From NCBI RefSeq assembly GCF_027667425.1, contig NZ_JAQEGR010000005.1, positions 124,001 through 188,000 on the forward strand: DNA of 64,000 bases, given 5' to 3'. Origin of the DNA: Fusicatenibacter saccharivorans (GTDB lineage Bacteria > Bacillota > Clostridia > Lachnospirales > Lachnospiraceae). How positions within the stretch are numbered: the first letter of the stretch is position 1; each line of letters starts with the position of its first letter. Position numbers and translations under genes: made by a program. Positions 17,477-25,234 of the stretch are shown here, piece after piece. The notes under the pieces were generated by a model. It was not told the origin of the DNA. It ran no database searches and saw only the letters and a program-made list of their open reading frames with translations.

Positions 17477-18424
17477 ATGCCGCAATTTGACTATCAGCAG
17501 CTGTGTCACTTTGTCCTTCCGGAACAGGGGGGACTGTCGGTGGAAACAATTCTAAAACGTTTTCTGCACCTGACACCACGTGAAATCCGCCATGCCAAAT
17601 ATATTCCGGATGGAATTCAGAAAAATGGTGTTTCCTGCCGCACAAATGCAGTCGTCCAGACTGGAGATACGATCACTTTTCGATATGAGCAGAAGTGTCC
17701 CCACCTTTCCGAAGATCAGGTTCTGCCGGTATCAGGTGATTCTGCCGGCGTACGGATTCTCTATGAGGACAGTGATCTCTGTGTCGCAGACAAGCCATCC
17801 GGTATGGTCTGCCACGCTTCCCACGGCCATTATTTCGATTCCCTGACACATGCTGTCGCATCCCTGTTAAAAACACCGACAGCGCCTTCTGAACTCCGCT
17901 GCATCGGCCGTCTTGACAAAGATACATCGGGTCTGGTACTATTTGCAAAGAATCAGCTGGCTGCTGCCAGACTGTCCCGGCAGCGGGAGAGCGGCGCGCT
18001 GAAAAAAGAATACCTGGCTCTGGTACACCATCCCTTTTCCGAAGAAACGCAAAAAGAAACCATTCGTCTTTCCATGGAGCAAATTCCAGGAGATGACCCT
18101 GATTCTTTCGATCCGTCTGGGAAACGTATCACTAAAATGCGTATCTGTAAAGAAGGGAACGGCCTGTGGGCTATTACACACTACGAGGCTGTCCTTCAGG
18201 ATCCTTTCTGGGCCGTCGTGTGCTGCCGTCTGGAAACCGGCCGCACGCATCAGATCCGCCTTCACATGGCATCTATTGGACATCCACTTTTCGGAGATCC
18301 GCTCTACGGAGTCCGCGACGGCGGTACCCGTGCCGCGCTCCATGCCTGGAAACTGCACTTTCTGCAGCCGATGACAGGAGAACCAATTGATCTGGAAAAT
18401 ATTCGAACGCACATGTTCGATTAA
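17477..18424 (+). CDS. RluA-family pseudouridine synthase (second paralogue)
   Basis: 315 residues from the ATG at 17477, which has GAGGAG 10 bp upstream; the open frame extends to a GTG at 17456 without a good site. Motifs are IGRLDKDTSGLVLFAK (catalytic Asp) and GRTHQIRLHMASIGHPLFGDPLYG. The N-terminal S4-like part is degenerate. It belongs to the RluA superfamily, as does the gene at 15053, but with only moderate similarity, so a different rRNA or tRNA uridine is likely. rsmH follows within 30 bp, making an rRNA-modification pair. Confidence 0.9.
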   Translation: MPQFDYQQLCHFVLPEQGGLSVETILKRFLHLTPREIRHAKYIPDGIQKNGVSCRTNAVVQTGDTITFRYEQKCPHLSEDQVLPVSGDSAGVRILYEDSDLCVADKPSGMVCHASHGHYFDSLTHAVASLLKTPTAPSELRCIGRLDKDTSGLVLFAKNQLAAARLSRQRESGALKKEYLALVHHPFSEETQKETIRLSMEQIPGDDPDSFDPSGKRITKMRICKEGNGLWAITHYEAVLQDPFWAVVCCRLETGRTHQIRLHMASIGHPLFGDPLYGVRDGGTRAALHAWKLHFLQPMTGEPIDLENIRTHMFD

Positions 18425-18453
18425 ATATATTTGAAGTATAAGGAGAACATTTT

Positions 18454-19503
18454 ATGGAAGAACAGAAAGAACACAAACGCCGCGTCCGCTACAAAGGCAC
18501 ACATCCGCGGAATTACAATGAGAAATACAAAGAACTGAATCCGGAGAAATATCAGGGGACCATTGAGCATGTGATCCAAAAGGGAAGCACACCGGCCGGC
18601 ATGCATATCCCGATTCTCGTAGATGAAATCCTCGATTTTCTCAAGATCGAGCCGGGACAGAACGGACTTGATGCAACACTCGGATACGGCGGCCACAGCT
18701 CCCGTATGCTTGCATGCCTGCAGGGAAAAGGGCATCTCTGTGCGCTGGATGTCGATCCGATCGAGATGGCAAAAACAAAAGAACGACTGGCCGCGCAGGG
18801 GTACGGCTCTGAGATTTTAACGATTCTTCATCAGAATTTTGCCAATATTGATCAGGTTGCTGCCGAATACGGCCCCTTTGACTTCATTCTGGCGGATCTT
18901 GGTGTTTCCTCCATGCAGATTGATAATCCGGAGCGCGGCTTTTCCTACAAATATGATGGACCGCTGGATCTTCGCCTGAATCCGGAGGCAGGAATTTCTG
19001 CGGCCGAGCGTCTGCGCACGGTTGCACGCGATGAACTGGAAGGCATGCTCATTGAAAACGCCGATGAACCGTATGCAGAAGAAATTTCCCAGGCTGTTAC
19101 GCGGGCACTTCGGAAAGGAAAGAAAATTGACACTACGTTTACACTGCGTGATCTGATCGCTGAAGCACTGGATTTTCTTCCGAAAGACGAGAAAAAAGAA
19201 GCCATCAAAAAATCCTGCGCCCGCACCTTCCAGGCACTGCGGATCGATGTAAACAACGAATATGAGGTTCTGGAAGCATTCATGGAAAAACTCCCGGATG
19301 CTCTTGCTCCGGGCGGCAGAGCGGCAATTCTGACGTTCCATTCCGGCGAAGACCGGCTTGTGAAAAAGTCCATGAAGGGACTGTATCAGATCGGTATTTA
19401 TTCCGAATATTCAAAAGAAGTCATTCGTCCTTCCAAAGAAGAATGCATCCGCAACAGCCGTGCAAGTTCAACGAAAATGCGCTGGGCAATTAAGGCGGAG
19501 TAA
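18454..19503 (+). CDS. rsmH: 16S rRNA (cytosine1402-N4)-methyltransferase RsmH
   Basis: 349 residues, about 40 longer than usual. The extra part is a basic, lysine-rich N-terminus (about residues 1-48) before the conserved start HIPILVDEILDFL. The SAM motif is LDATLGYGGHSSRML, and the C-terminal LTFHSGEDRLVK and SRASSTKMRW motifs are intact. RsmH methylates C1402 in the ribosomal P site. It normally begins the division and cell-wall cluster (mraZ-mraW-ftsL), but here it stands alone after the pseudouridine synthase. The start has TAAGGAGA. Confidence 0.94.
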   Translation: MEEQKEHKRRVRYKGTHPRNYNEKYKELNPEKYQGTIEHVIQKGSTPAGMHIPILVDEILDFLKIEPGQNGLDATLGYGGHSSRMLACLQGKGHLCALDVDPIEMAKTKERLAAQGYGSEILTILHQNFANIDQVAAEYGPFDFILADLGVSSMQIDNPERGFSYKYDGPLDLRLNPEAGISAAERLRTVARDELEGMLIENADEPYAEEISQAVTRALRKGKKIDTTFTLRDLIAEALDFLPKDEKKEAIKKSCARTFQALRIDVNNEYEVLEAFMEKLPDALAPGGRAAILTFHSGEDRLVKKSMKGLYQIGIYSEYSKEVIRPSKEECIRNSRASSTKMRWAIKAE

Positions 19504-19534
19504 CTAAAAAAAGCAGGAGAGAAGTCGTCTCCAT

Positions 19535-19584
19535 AAAAAAGAGGAATCAACGAATGGGATATAATCCCTGTTGATTCCTCTTTT
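19535..19584. terminator. Bidirectional terminator between rsmH and the recombinase
   Basis: GAGGAATCAAC pairs with GTTGATTCCTC, with A-run on the left and T-run on the right, so it works for both converging genes. Confidence 0.85.
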
Positions 19585-19600
19585 GGTTTCTGATATGTTT

Positions 19601-20677
19601 TTATTCCTCATGCTCCGGCATGGACTCCCGCAGCCGTACCGCTGTGGCAGCCTGACGGCGCCTTGCATCGTCCATGGCAGCATAATGCTTCTTCGTCGTA
19701 TTGACATCCTTATGGCCGAGAACATCCGCAACAAGATAAATATCGCCTGTTTCCTGATACAGCGTCGTACCGTACGTACTACGCAGTTTATGCGGCGTAA
19801 TTTTCTTCGTTGTCGTCACCTGGGACGCATATTTCTTCACCAGATTTTCCACCGTCTTGACGTTGATCCGTTTTCTCTGCGCCGAATAGAAGAGTGCGTG
19901 TTCGTGTCCTGCCACAGGCGTAATACCTGCGCGGACTTCGATATACTTTTTCAGTGCCTCGGCAACTTCATCTCCAAAGTAGACAAACATTTCATTTCCA
20001 CCTTTTCGAAGCACTTTGATGCCATTGTTTTTAAAATCGACATCCTCAATATCTAACCCGACACATTCCGACACACGGATTCCCGTGCCAAGCAGAAGAG
20101 TAATGATTGCAAAATCACGTTCCTTTGTTTTTTCATAGTAGGCCCGCTGATGATTGCTCAGCCCGTCGCCGCAGGATTCAATAAAATCGAGAAGCTCCGC
20201 AACCTCATTTGGCTCCAGACGGATAATTTCTTTTTCATGGAGCTTCGGCATATCGATAAGCAGCGTAGGATTTGTCTCAATCAGTTCCTTTTTGAAATAA
20301 TAGGAATAGAACGTCCGAAGTGCCGACAATTTTCGTTTCAGGCCTTTTTCCCCGTTGGTGGTATAAGATTCCTGGGAACCGATATAAGCCTTTAAATATT
20401 CTGTGTATTCCTCAAGATCAAGTGCAGTGACCTGGTCAAGCACATCAACGGACATCTGATCCATGGGAATTTTGGCAAGTTCCGGATTTTCTTTCTGCAG
20501 ATACTGAAAAAAGATCCGAAGGTCATATGCATATTTGATTCGTGTGCTGGTCGATGTCGTTGTGCTGATGCCGCGGAAAAATTCGGAAGTAAAAGAGGGA
20601 AGCGTCTTCAGAACCTCGCGGAGCTTCAGTGTATTTTCCATATCGGTTTGTTCGTGATACGTAATTTTTGATTTCAT
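19601..20677 (-). CDS. XerS-like site-specific tyrosine recombinase
   Basis: 358 residues, the length of XerS (about 356). The core-binding N-terminus is followed by a catalytic domain with the first Arg in LLLGTGIRVSE, the H-x-x-R in TPHKLRSTYG, and the late box LGHKDVNTTKKHYAAM that holds the nucleophile Tyr. Similarity to XerS runs along the catalytic half (YYEKTKERDFAIITLLLGTG). XerS acts alone to resolve chromosome dimers, unlike the XerC/XerD pair. Its neighbour lexA and the absence of phage genes argue for a housekeeping role rather than a prophage integrase. The dyads upstream may be its target. Confidence 0.8.
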   Translation of the reverse strand: MKSKITYHEQTDMENTLKLREVLKTLPSFTSEFFRGISTTTSTSTRIKYAYDLRIFFQYLQKENPELAKIPMDQMSVDVLDQVTALDLEEYTEYLKAYIGSQESYTTNGEKGLKRKLSALRTFYSYYFKKELIETNPTLLIDMPKLHEKEIIRLEPNEVAELLDFIESCGDGLSNHQRAYYEKTKERDFAIITLLLGTGIRVSECVGLDIEDVDFKNNGIKVLRKGGNEMFVYFGDEVAEALKKYIEVRAGITPVAGHEHALFYSAQRKRINVKTVENLVKKYASQVTTTKKITPHKLRSTYGTTLYQETGDIYLVADVLGHKDVNTTKKHYAAMDDARRRQAATAVRLRESMPEHEE

Positions 20678-20740
20678 AACTGCAAATGAGCCTTTCTAAA
20701 CAGAAAAACCGGGAAAATGAAAGAAGTATTTCTTCTATAT

Positions 20741-20774
20741 AACTATTCGGGAAACGCAGGTTTTTCGAATAGTT
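20741..20774. promoter_or_regulatory. 34-bp imperfect dyad upstream of the recombinase (candidate dif-like site)
   Basis: A 15-bp arm at 20741-20755 and its 15-bp partner at 20760-20774 match at 13 of 15 positions around a 4-bp centre (GCAG). It lies 64 bp upstream of the recombinase start. In streptococci and lactococci the XerS target lies beside xerS, so this may be the recombination site. A lexA terminator is the other reading, but it lacks a T-run on the minus strand. Confidence 0.4.
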
Positions 20775-20784
20775 GAAGAGTTAC

Positions 20785-20814
20785 TTTCAGAAATCACCGG
20801 TTTTTCTTCTGAAA
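20785..20814. repeat. Second inverted repeat in the lexA-recombinase spacer
   Basis: TTTCAGAA at 20785-20792 and TTCTGAAA at 20807-20814 surround a 14-nt spacer. The spacer contains GGTTTTTC, which also occurs in the 34-bp dyad and, inverted, at 20703. Confidence 0.5.
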
Positions 20815-20883
20815 CCGCCGAATTTTACAGGCCGATTTCTTGTTCGTTTTTTCACAACATTTTTTATTTTCTTCTTTTATTTT

Positions 20884-21552
20884 TCAGGATAAAAATCTTA
20901 ATACTCCGATTACCTTTCCTACGATCTGCAGATCATTCACAAGGATCGGATCCATCTCATCGTTTTCCGGCTGCAGGCGGAAATAACCGTCTTCCTTGTA
21001 GAATGTTTTTACTGTAGCGGAATCATTGACCAGAGCGACAATTTTTTCTCCATTTTCCGCAGTTGCCTGTTGTTCCACAAGAACAAGGTCACCGTCTAAA
21101 ATACCTGCATTTACCATGCTTTCGCCCTGTACCTTTAAAAGGAACGTTTCTGCGTTTGGCAGACGGTCTACCGGCATCGGAAAATATCCTTCAATATTCT
21201 CTACCGCAAGAATCGGTTCTCCGGCAGCTACTTTGCCGATCAGCGGAATCTGTGCAACCTCACTCTGGGATGCGGTGTCTTCCGATGCAATTCCCTGGAT
21301 TGCACCAAGGCGGCCGGTATGGAATCCTTCATCGCAGATTTCAATGGCTCTCGGTTTTGTTGCATCTCGTTTGATATAGCCTTTCCGCTCCAGTGTTTCC
21401 AGATGTGCATGTACCGAGGATGTAGAACGAAGGGAAACCGCTTCGCAGATCTCACGCACAGACGGCGGGAATCCTCTCTGCAAAATTTCCTGTTTTAAAT
21501 ATTCGAGAATCTGTCTCTGTTTCTCTGTCAGTTTATTTTTGTCTCCAGCCAT
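20884..21552 (-). CDS. lexA: LexA repressor
   Basis: 222 residues. The N-terminal winged helix binds SOS boxes (PPSVREICEAVSLRSTSSVHAHL). The self-cleavage site is Ala110-Gly111 (KVAAGEP). The latent protease has Ser145 (GESM) and Lys182 (ATVKTF). RecA filaments trigger cleavage. A TTGCGT-17-TAAAAT promoter sits upstream at 21641-21669, with a LexA-type box adjoining it, so the gene should repress itself. The divergent neighbour shares the control region. Confidence 0.96.
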   Translation of the reverse strand: MAGDKNKLTEKQRQILEYLKQEILQRGFPPSVREICEAVSLRSTSSVHAHLETLERKGYIKRDATKPRAIEICDEGFHTGRLGAIQGIASEDTASQSEVAQIPLIGKVAAGEPILAVENIEGYFPMPVDRLPNAETFLLKVQGESMVNAGILDGDLVLVEQQATAENGEKIVALVNDSATVKTFYKEDGYFRLQPENDEMDPILVNDLQIVGKVIGVLRFLS

Positions 21553-21640
21553 CGTATGTTCCTCCTGTCGTTTCGTTTTTTATATGAATTAGGGTAGTCC
21601 CCTCTTTCTATACGATATTTGCTTAAAATATACCAAATAA

Positions 21641-21669
21641 ATTTTACCATAAATCCAACCGGAACGCAA
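21641..21669 (-). promoter_or_regulatory. Probable lexA promoter
   Basis: On the minus strand, TTGCGT and TAAAAT are 17 bp apart. The leftmost LexA-type box (21680-21693) begins 11 bp upstream of the -35. Confidence 0.6.
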
Positions 21670-21679
21670 ACAAAAGTTT

Positions 21680-21760
21680 CGAAAATTTGTTCGTATTTCG
21701 TATTGACAAACATACGTTCTTTTATTATAATGAACATATATTCGAAAGAACAAATGTTCA
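21680..21760. promoter_or_regulatory. Cluster of four LexA-type SOS boxes
   Basis: Measured against the Firmicute consensus CGAAC-N4-GTTCG. The boxes are at 21680-21693 (CGAAAATTTGTTCG), 21707-21720 (CAAACATACGTTCT), 21731-21744 (TGAACATATATTCG) and 21747-21760 (AGAACAAATGTTCA). Each deviates at one to three positions. The middle two overlap the rightward promoter. Confidence 0.82.
21703..21731 (+). promoter_or_regulatory. Promoter of the LysM gene
   Basis: A perfect TTGACA and TATAAT separated by 17 bp. SOS boxes cover both elements, so binding of LexA should block polymerase. Confidence 0.88.
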
Positions 21761-21805
21761 CGTAGCACAACTACTCTTCTATCACAAATCAAGGGGGAAT
21801 TTTAC

Positions 21806-22180
21806 ATGAGTACCAATGCAAAGAAAAGAAAATCACTGAGAGAAAGACGAAAAATCCAGAGAAGAAAACTGCAGATCCGCGCAGCCGCCGCTCTCCTGTC
21901 TCTGGTTGCCGTCACATTTCTTTTAATCTTCCACTTCACGCCGCAGAATACGCAGGCAGACAGTGAGCCGAAAGCTCCAACCTACAAATACTACACCAGT
22001 ATCCGCGTTTCTTCCGGCGATACACTGTGGGATATCGCCAAAGAATACCGTACAGAAGAATACTCCGATATTTCCAGTTACATTGCTGAGGTCCGTGAGA
22101 TCAATCACCTGAGTTCCAACCAGATCACGGACGGTATGTATCTCTGCATTCCGTATTACTCCGAGGAGTATAAATCATGA
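21806..22180 (+). CDS. LysM-domain membrane protein, SOS-controlled (YneA-like)
   Basis: 124 residues. A strongly basic N-terminus is followed by one membrane helix (about 26-43). A C-terminal LysM domain (VSSGDTLWDIAKEY ... INHLSSNQITDGMYLCIP) follows, which would bind peptidoglycan outside the membrane. In B. subtilis, yneA is divergent from lexA, has the same helix-LysM layout and inhibits division during SOS. The sequence is not close enough to prove function, but the location, layout and SOS boxes agree. GGGGGA precedes the ATG. Confidence 0.82.
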   Translation: MSTNAKKRKSLRERRKIQRRKLQIRAAAALLSLVAVTFLLIFHFTPQNTQADSEPKAPTYKYYTSIRVSSGDTLWDIAKEYRTEEYSDISSYIAEVREINHLSSNQITDGMYLCIPYYSEEYKS

Positions 22181-22310
22181 AATTCAAGAAATAATTTACA
22201 TAATTCGGTTATGTAAACAAAGCAAAAAAACAGCTTCCAAAATGCACGGAACCTTCTAAAACAGCATGTTCGGGAAGCATGGTTTACCAAATAAAGAATG
22301 AATGTGAAAA

Positions 22311-22358
22311 GCAGAAACGTCCCGCAAATGAAATTTCTCATCTGCGGGACGTTTCTGC
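22311..22358. terminator. Bidirectional terminator
   Basis: A perfect 16-bp stem (GCAGAAACGTCCCGCA and complement) with an extra ATGA/TCAT pair inside the loop. It lies between the converging LysM and ArsR genes; plus-strand Ts follow. Confidence 0.85.
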
Positions 22359-22373
22359 TATCTTATGCTTTTT

Positions 22374-22748
22374 TTAATCCTCTTCAATATGCTCCTGTCC
22401 CTGTGCGATGATTGTCCGTACATGACCATCTGCAAGAGAGTAGAACACCGATTTTCCTTCTCGTCTGCTCTTTACCAGCTTATTCTGCTTCAGAATGCGA
22501 AGCTGGTGGGAAATTGCGGACTGTGTCATGTGCAGTGCTTCTGCCAGGTCGCAGACGCATACCTCTGCCTCAAACAGGACAAACAGGATCTGGATCCGCG
22601 TGGAATCACCAAATACCTTGAAAAGCTCTGCCAGATCGTAAAGCTCTGTTTCATCCGGCATGGTCTCATTGACAATCTTTACCAGATTTTCATGAACCTC
22701 ACAGGAGTCACAGCACAGATCAGCTTCTTCCGGATTGATTTTTGCCAT
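22374..22748 (-). CDS. ArsR/SmtB-family metal-sensing repressor
   Basis: 124 residues from the ATG at 22748, preceded by CGAGGA, 17 bp after the ATPase stop. A cysteine-rich N-terminus (CCDSCEVH) and EVCVCDL in the helix before the winged helix match the CadC-type soft-metal site. The C-terminal helix D-x-H ... H-x-x-E (DGHVRTIIAQGQEHIEE) matches the SmtB zinc site. Both sites look intact, so Cd, Pb or Zn are plausible signals. It is the last gene of the metal operon and probably binds the 22-bp palindrome upstream of that operon. Confidence 0.92.
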   Translation of the reverse strand: MAKINPEEADLCCDSCEVHENLVKIVNETMPDETELYDLAELFKVFGDSTRIQILFVLFEAEVCVCDLAEALHMTQSAISHQLRILKQNKLVKSRREGKSVFYSLADGHVRTIIAQGQEHIEED

Positions 22749-22765
22749 TTTGTGTCCTCGTCTTT

Positions 22766-24634
22766 CTATAAATTTTTCACAAACAGAGCACGAATTGCAT
22801 TCAGAACCGCCAGAATCATAACTCCGACATCTGCGAAAATTGCCATCCACATGTTAGCGATACCGATGGCTCCCAGAAGCAGGAACAATACTTTGATACC
22901 AATTGCAAAATAAATATTCTCATAAACAATGTGAATACATTTTCTGGAAATGTGAATTGCTTTGGAAATCTTGAGCGGATCGTCGTCCATCAGAACGATA
23001 TCAGCTGCTTCAATTGCTGCGTCGGAACCAAGTGCTCCCATCGCAATACCGATATCGGCACGGGACAGTACCGGTGCATCGTTGATGCCGTCACCTACGA
23101 AGGCAAGTTTTTCTTTTTCTGTCTTTGCAGCAAGCAGCTCTTCCACTTTACTTACTTTGTCACCAGGAAGCAGTTCGCTGTAAACTTCATCAATTCCAAG
23201 ATCTGCAGCTACCTGATCGGCTATCCGCCTGGAGTCTCCGGTCAGCATAATCGTCTTTTTAATACCGGATTTCCGCAGCGCCTGAATCGCCTCTTTCGCA
23301 TGCGGTTTGATCATATCACAGATCAGGATATGTCCGGCATACTTGCCGTCTACAGCAACATGGACGATGGTGCCGACGCTGTGGCAGTCGATATAATCAA
23401 CGCCAAGGCGCTCCATCAGTTTTGCATTTCCGGCAGCGACATTTTTACCGTCTACCTTTGCTGTTACACCGTTTCCGCTGATCTCTTCGATGTCCGTGAC
23501 ACGGCTTCGGTCGATCAGTTTTCCATATGCTCTCTGCAGACTCTTGCTGATCGGATGGCTCGAAGCACACTCAGCAAGTGCTGCGTATTCCAGAACATCT
23601 TCCTGACTGATCGTATTGTGGTGAATACCGGCTACTTCAAAGACACCCTGTGTCATGGTACCGGTTTTATCGAATACAACGTATTTGGTCTGGGAAAGTG
23701 TTTCCAGATAGTTGGAACCTTTCACCAGGACACCTTCATGGCTTGCGCCGCCGATACCGGCGAAGAAGCTGAGCGGAATACTGATGACCAGTGCACAAGG
23801 GCAGCTGATAACCAGGAAGGTCAGCGCACGGTAAATCCATACGCTCCACTCAGGAGCGGCACTTAAAAACAGCATCCGTACCAGCGGCGGCAGGATTGCC
23901 AGCGCCAGCGCACCGTAGCAGACGGCCGGTGTATAGTATTTCGCAAATTTGGAAATAAAGTTCTCGGATCTTGATTTCTTGGAGCTGGAGTTTTCCACAA
24001 GGTCCAGAATTTTGGATACGGTGGACTCTCCAAACTCTTTCGTTGTTTTTACTTTAATCAGACCGGACATATTGATACATCCGCTGATGACTTCGTCTCC
24101 ATCCCGGGCGTCACGCGGAACACTCTCTCCGGTCAGGGCACTGGTATTCAGTGTGGTGTTTCCTTCTTCGATCACACCATCGATCGGAATCTTTTCACCA
24201 GGCTGTACAACGATGATTGTGCCAACCTCAACTTCATCCGGATCAACCTGCTCGAGTTTTCCGTCTACCTCGATATTTGCATAATCCGGGCGGATATCCA
24301 TCAGTTCGCTGATGTTCCGGCGGCTCTTTCCGACAGCATAGCTCTGGAACAGTTCGCCGATCTGGTAAAACAGCATAACGGCTACGCCCTCCGGATACTC
24401 GCCAAGCAGAATGGCACCGACCGTTGCAACAGCCATCAGAAAGTTTTCATCAAATACCTGTTTGTTCAGGATTCCCTTCCAGGCCTTTTTCAGGATATCG
24501 TATCCGATGACCAGATAAGGAACCATAAAGGTTGCAAATCGCACATAGCCGGTTGTCGGCAGTACCGCGCAGAGAATCAGAAGAACCGATGCAACGATGA
24601 CGCGGATGAGAACCTTTTTCTGTTTCTTATTCAT
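22766..24634 (-). CDS. Heavy-metal P1B-type ATPase (Zn/Cd/Pb class)
   Basis: 622 residues from the ATG at 24634 (AAAGGAGG upstream); the open frame extends further but lacks a site. Order of motifs: membrane CPC (SCPCALV), phosphorylated D322-K-T-G-T, then GDGINDAPVLSRADIG. It exports divalent metal from the cytosol using ATP. It lacks the usual N-terminal metal-binding domain; a separate small HMA protein is encoded just upstream. It is operonic with that gene and with the ArsR repressor. Confidence 0.93.
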   Translation of the reverse strand: MNKKQKKVLIRVIVASVLLILCAVLPTTGYVRFATFMVPYLVIGYDILKKAWKGILNKQVFDENFLMAVATVGAILLGEYPEGVAVMLFYQIGELFQSYAVGKSRRNISELMDIRPDYANIEVDGKLEQVDPDEVEVGTIIVVQPGEKIPIDGVIEEGNTTLNTSALTGESVPRDARDGDEVISGCINMSGLIKVKTTKEFGESTVSKILDLVENSSSKKSRSENFISKFAKYYTPAVCYGALALAILPPLVRMLFLSAAPEWSVWIYRALTFLVISCPCALVISIPLSFFAGIGGASHEGVLVKGSNYLETLSQTKYVVFDKTGTMTQGVFEVAGIHHNTISQEDVLEYAALAECASSHPISKSLQRAYGKLIDRSRVTDIEEISGNGVTAKVDGKNVAAGNAKLMERLGVDYIDCHSVGTIVHVAVDGKYAGHILICDMIKPHAKEAIQALRKSGIKKTIMLTGDSRRIADQVAADLGIDEVYSELLPGDKVSKVEELLAAKTEKEKLAFVGDGINDAPVLSRADIGIAMGALGSDAAIEAADIVLMDDDPLKISKAIHISRKCIHIVYENIYFAIGIKVLFLLLGAIGIANMWMAIFADVGVMILAVLNAIRALFVKNL

Positions 24635-24820
24635 ACATATGCCTCCTTTGTTCTTACCGCCGGATGAAAAAATCCAGCATTTCATCCCAGAGATTTACAG
24701 ATCCAAATCCGCTGCTCCAGAGAGAAAATACTGGATTTTTCTCGAGCTGAACCGCAGACAGGTTTTAGAATCTATTCTGCTCCAGCTTTTTCTTCCATCC
24801 GCCGATGAAAGTTTTTTATT

Positions 24821-25039
24821 TTAGAGGAAGATCTCGCAGTCATCCTCAACTTTTTTGCAGTTTTTCAGAACATCCTGCATAACGCTCTTTGGATCCTGTC
24901 CGTCTTCGAACTCAACGATCATTTTGAGCATCATAAAGTTTACGGTAGCATCCTTTACACCTGCTGTGTTTTTTGCAGCCTCTTCCATTTTGTTTGCACA
25001 GTTTGCGCAGTCAACATCGATCTTATACGTTTTCTTCAT
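24821..25039 (-). CDS. Heavy-metal-associated (HMA) domain protein
   Basis: 72 residues, one ferredoxin-like HMA domain. The metal site is C-x-x-C in VDCANCANKMEE (about residues 10-13). It likely delivers metal to the ATPase or substitutes for its missing N-terminal domain. It is the first gene after the operator-promoter. A further Cys pair (NCKK, DDCEIF) lies near the C-terminus. About 190 bp without features separate it from the ATPase gene. Confidence 0.9.
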   Translation of the reverse strand: MKKTYKIDVDCANCANKMEEAAKNTAGVKDATVNFMMLKMIVEFEDGQDPKSVMQDVLKNCKKVEDDCEIFL

Positions 25040-25071
25040 CGCTTTTGATCTCCTTTTTCATTTTCACTGTT

Positions 25072-25093
25072 CATATGAACATTTATTCATATG
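25072..25093 (-). promoter_or_regulatory. Palindromic operator of the metal operon
   Basis: CATATGAA-N6-TTCATATG, a perfect 8-bp inverted repeat. It closely resembles the TGAA-N6-TTCA core operators of ArsR/SmtB repressors, and lies just downstream of the -10. Confidence 0.8.
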
Positions 25094-25102
25094 TTTGTTT
25101 TT

Positions 25103-25130
25103 ATTATAGCACCAGTGATGCAATTGTCAA
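25103..25130 (-). promoter_or_regulatory. Promoter of the metal-efflux operon
   Basis: On the minus strand, TTGACA (25125-25130) and TATAAT (25103-25108) with a 16-bp spacer. Confidence 0.8.
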
Positions 25131-25146
25131 TGGAAAACTGAAAAAA

Positions 25147-25193
25147 ATCAAAAAAATCTGCCCGTCGGATTTTTTTGATTCCTGTGGGCAGAT
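25147..25193 (-). terminator. Terminator after the GH5 gene
   Basis: On the minus strand, ATCTGCCC pairs with GGGCAGAT and a T-run follows. Alternative pairing AATCAAAAAAATC can form within it. Confidence 0.75.
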
Positions 25194-25234
25194 AGATCTG
25201 TTATTTATTCCTCATAAAGAAACGTTATGTTCTG

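Noticed and set aside
19601..20677. Tyrosine recombinase as a prophage or ICE integrase
   Set aside because: XerS-like length and motifs, beside lexA, with no phage, conjugation or attachment sites in the flanks.
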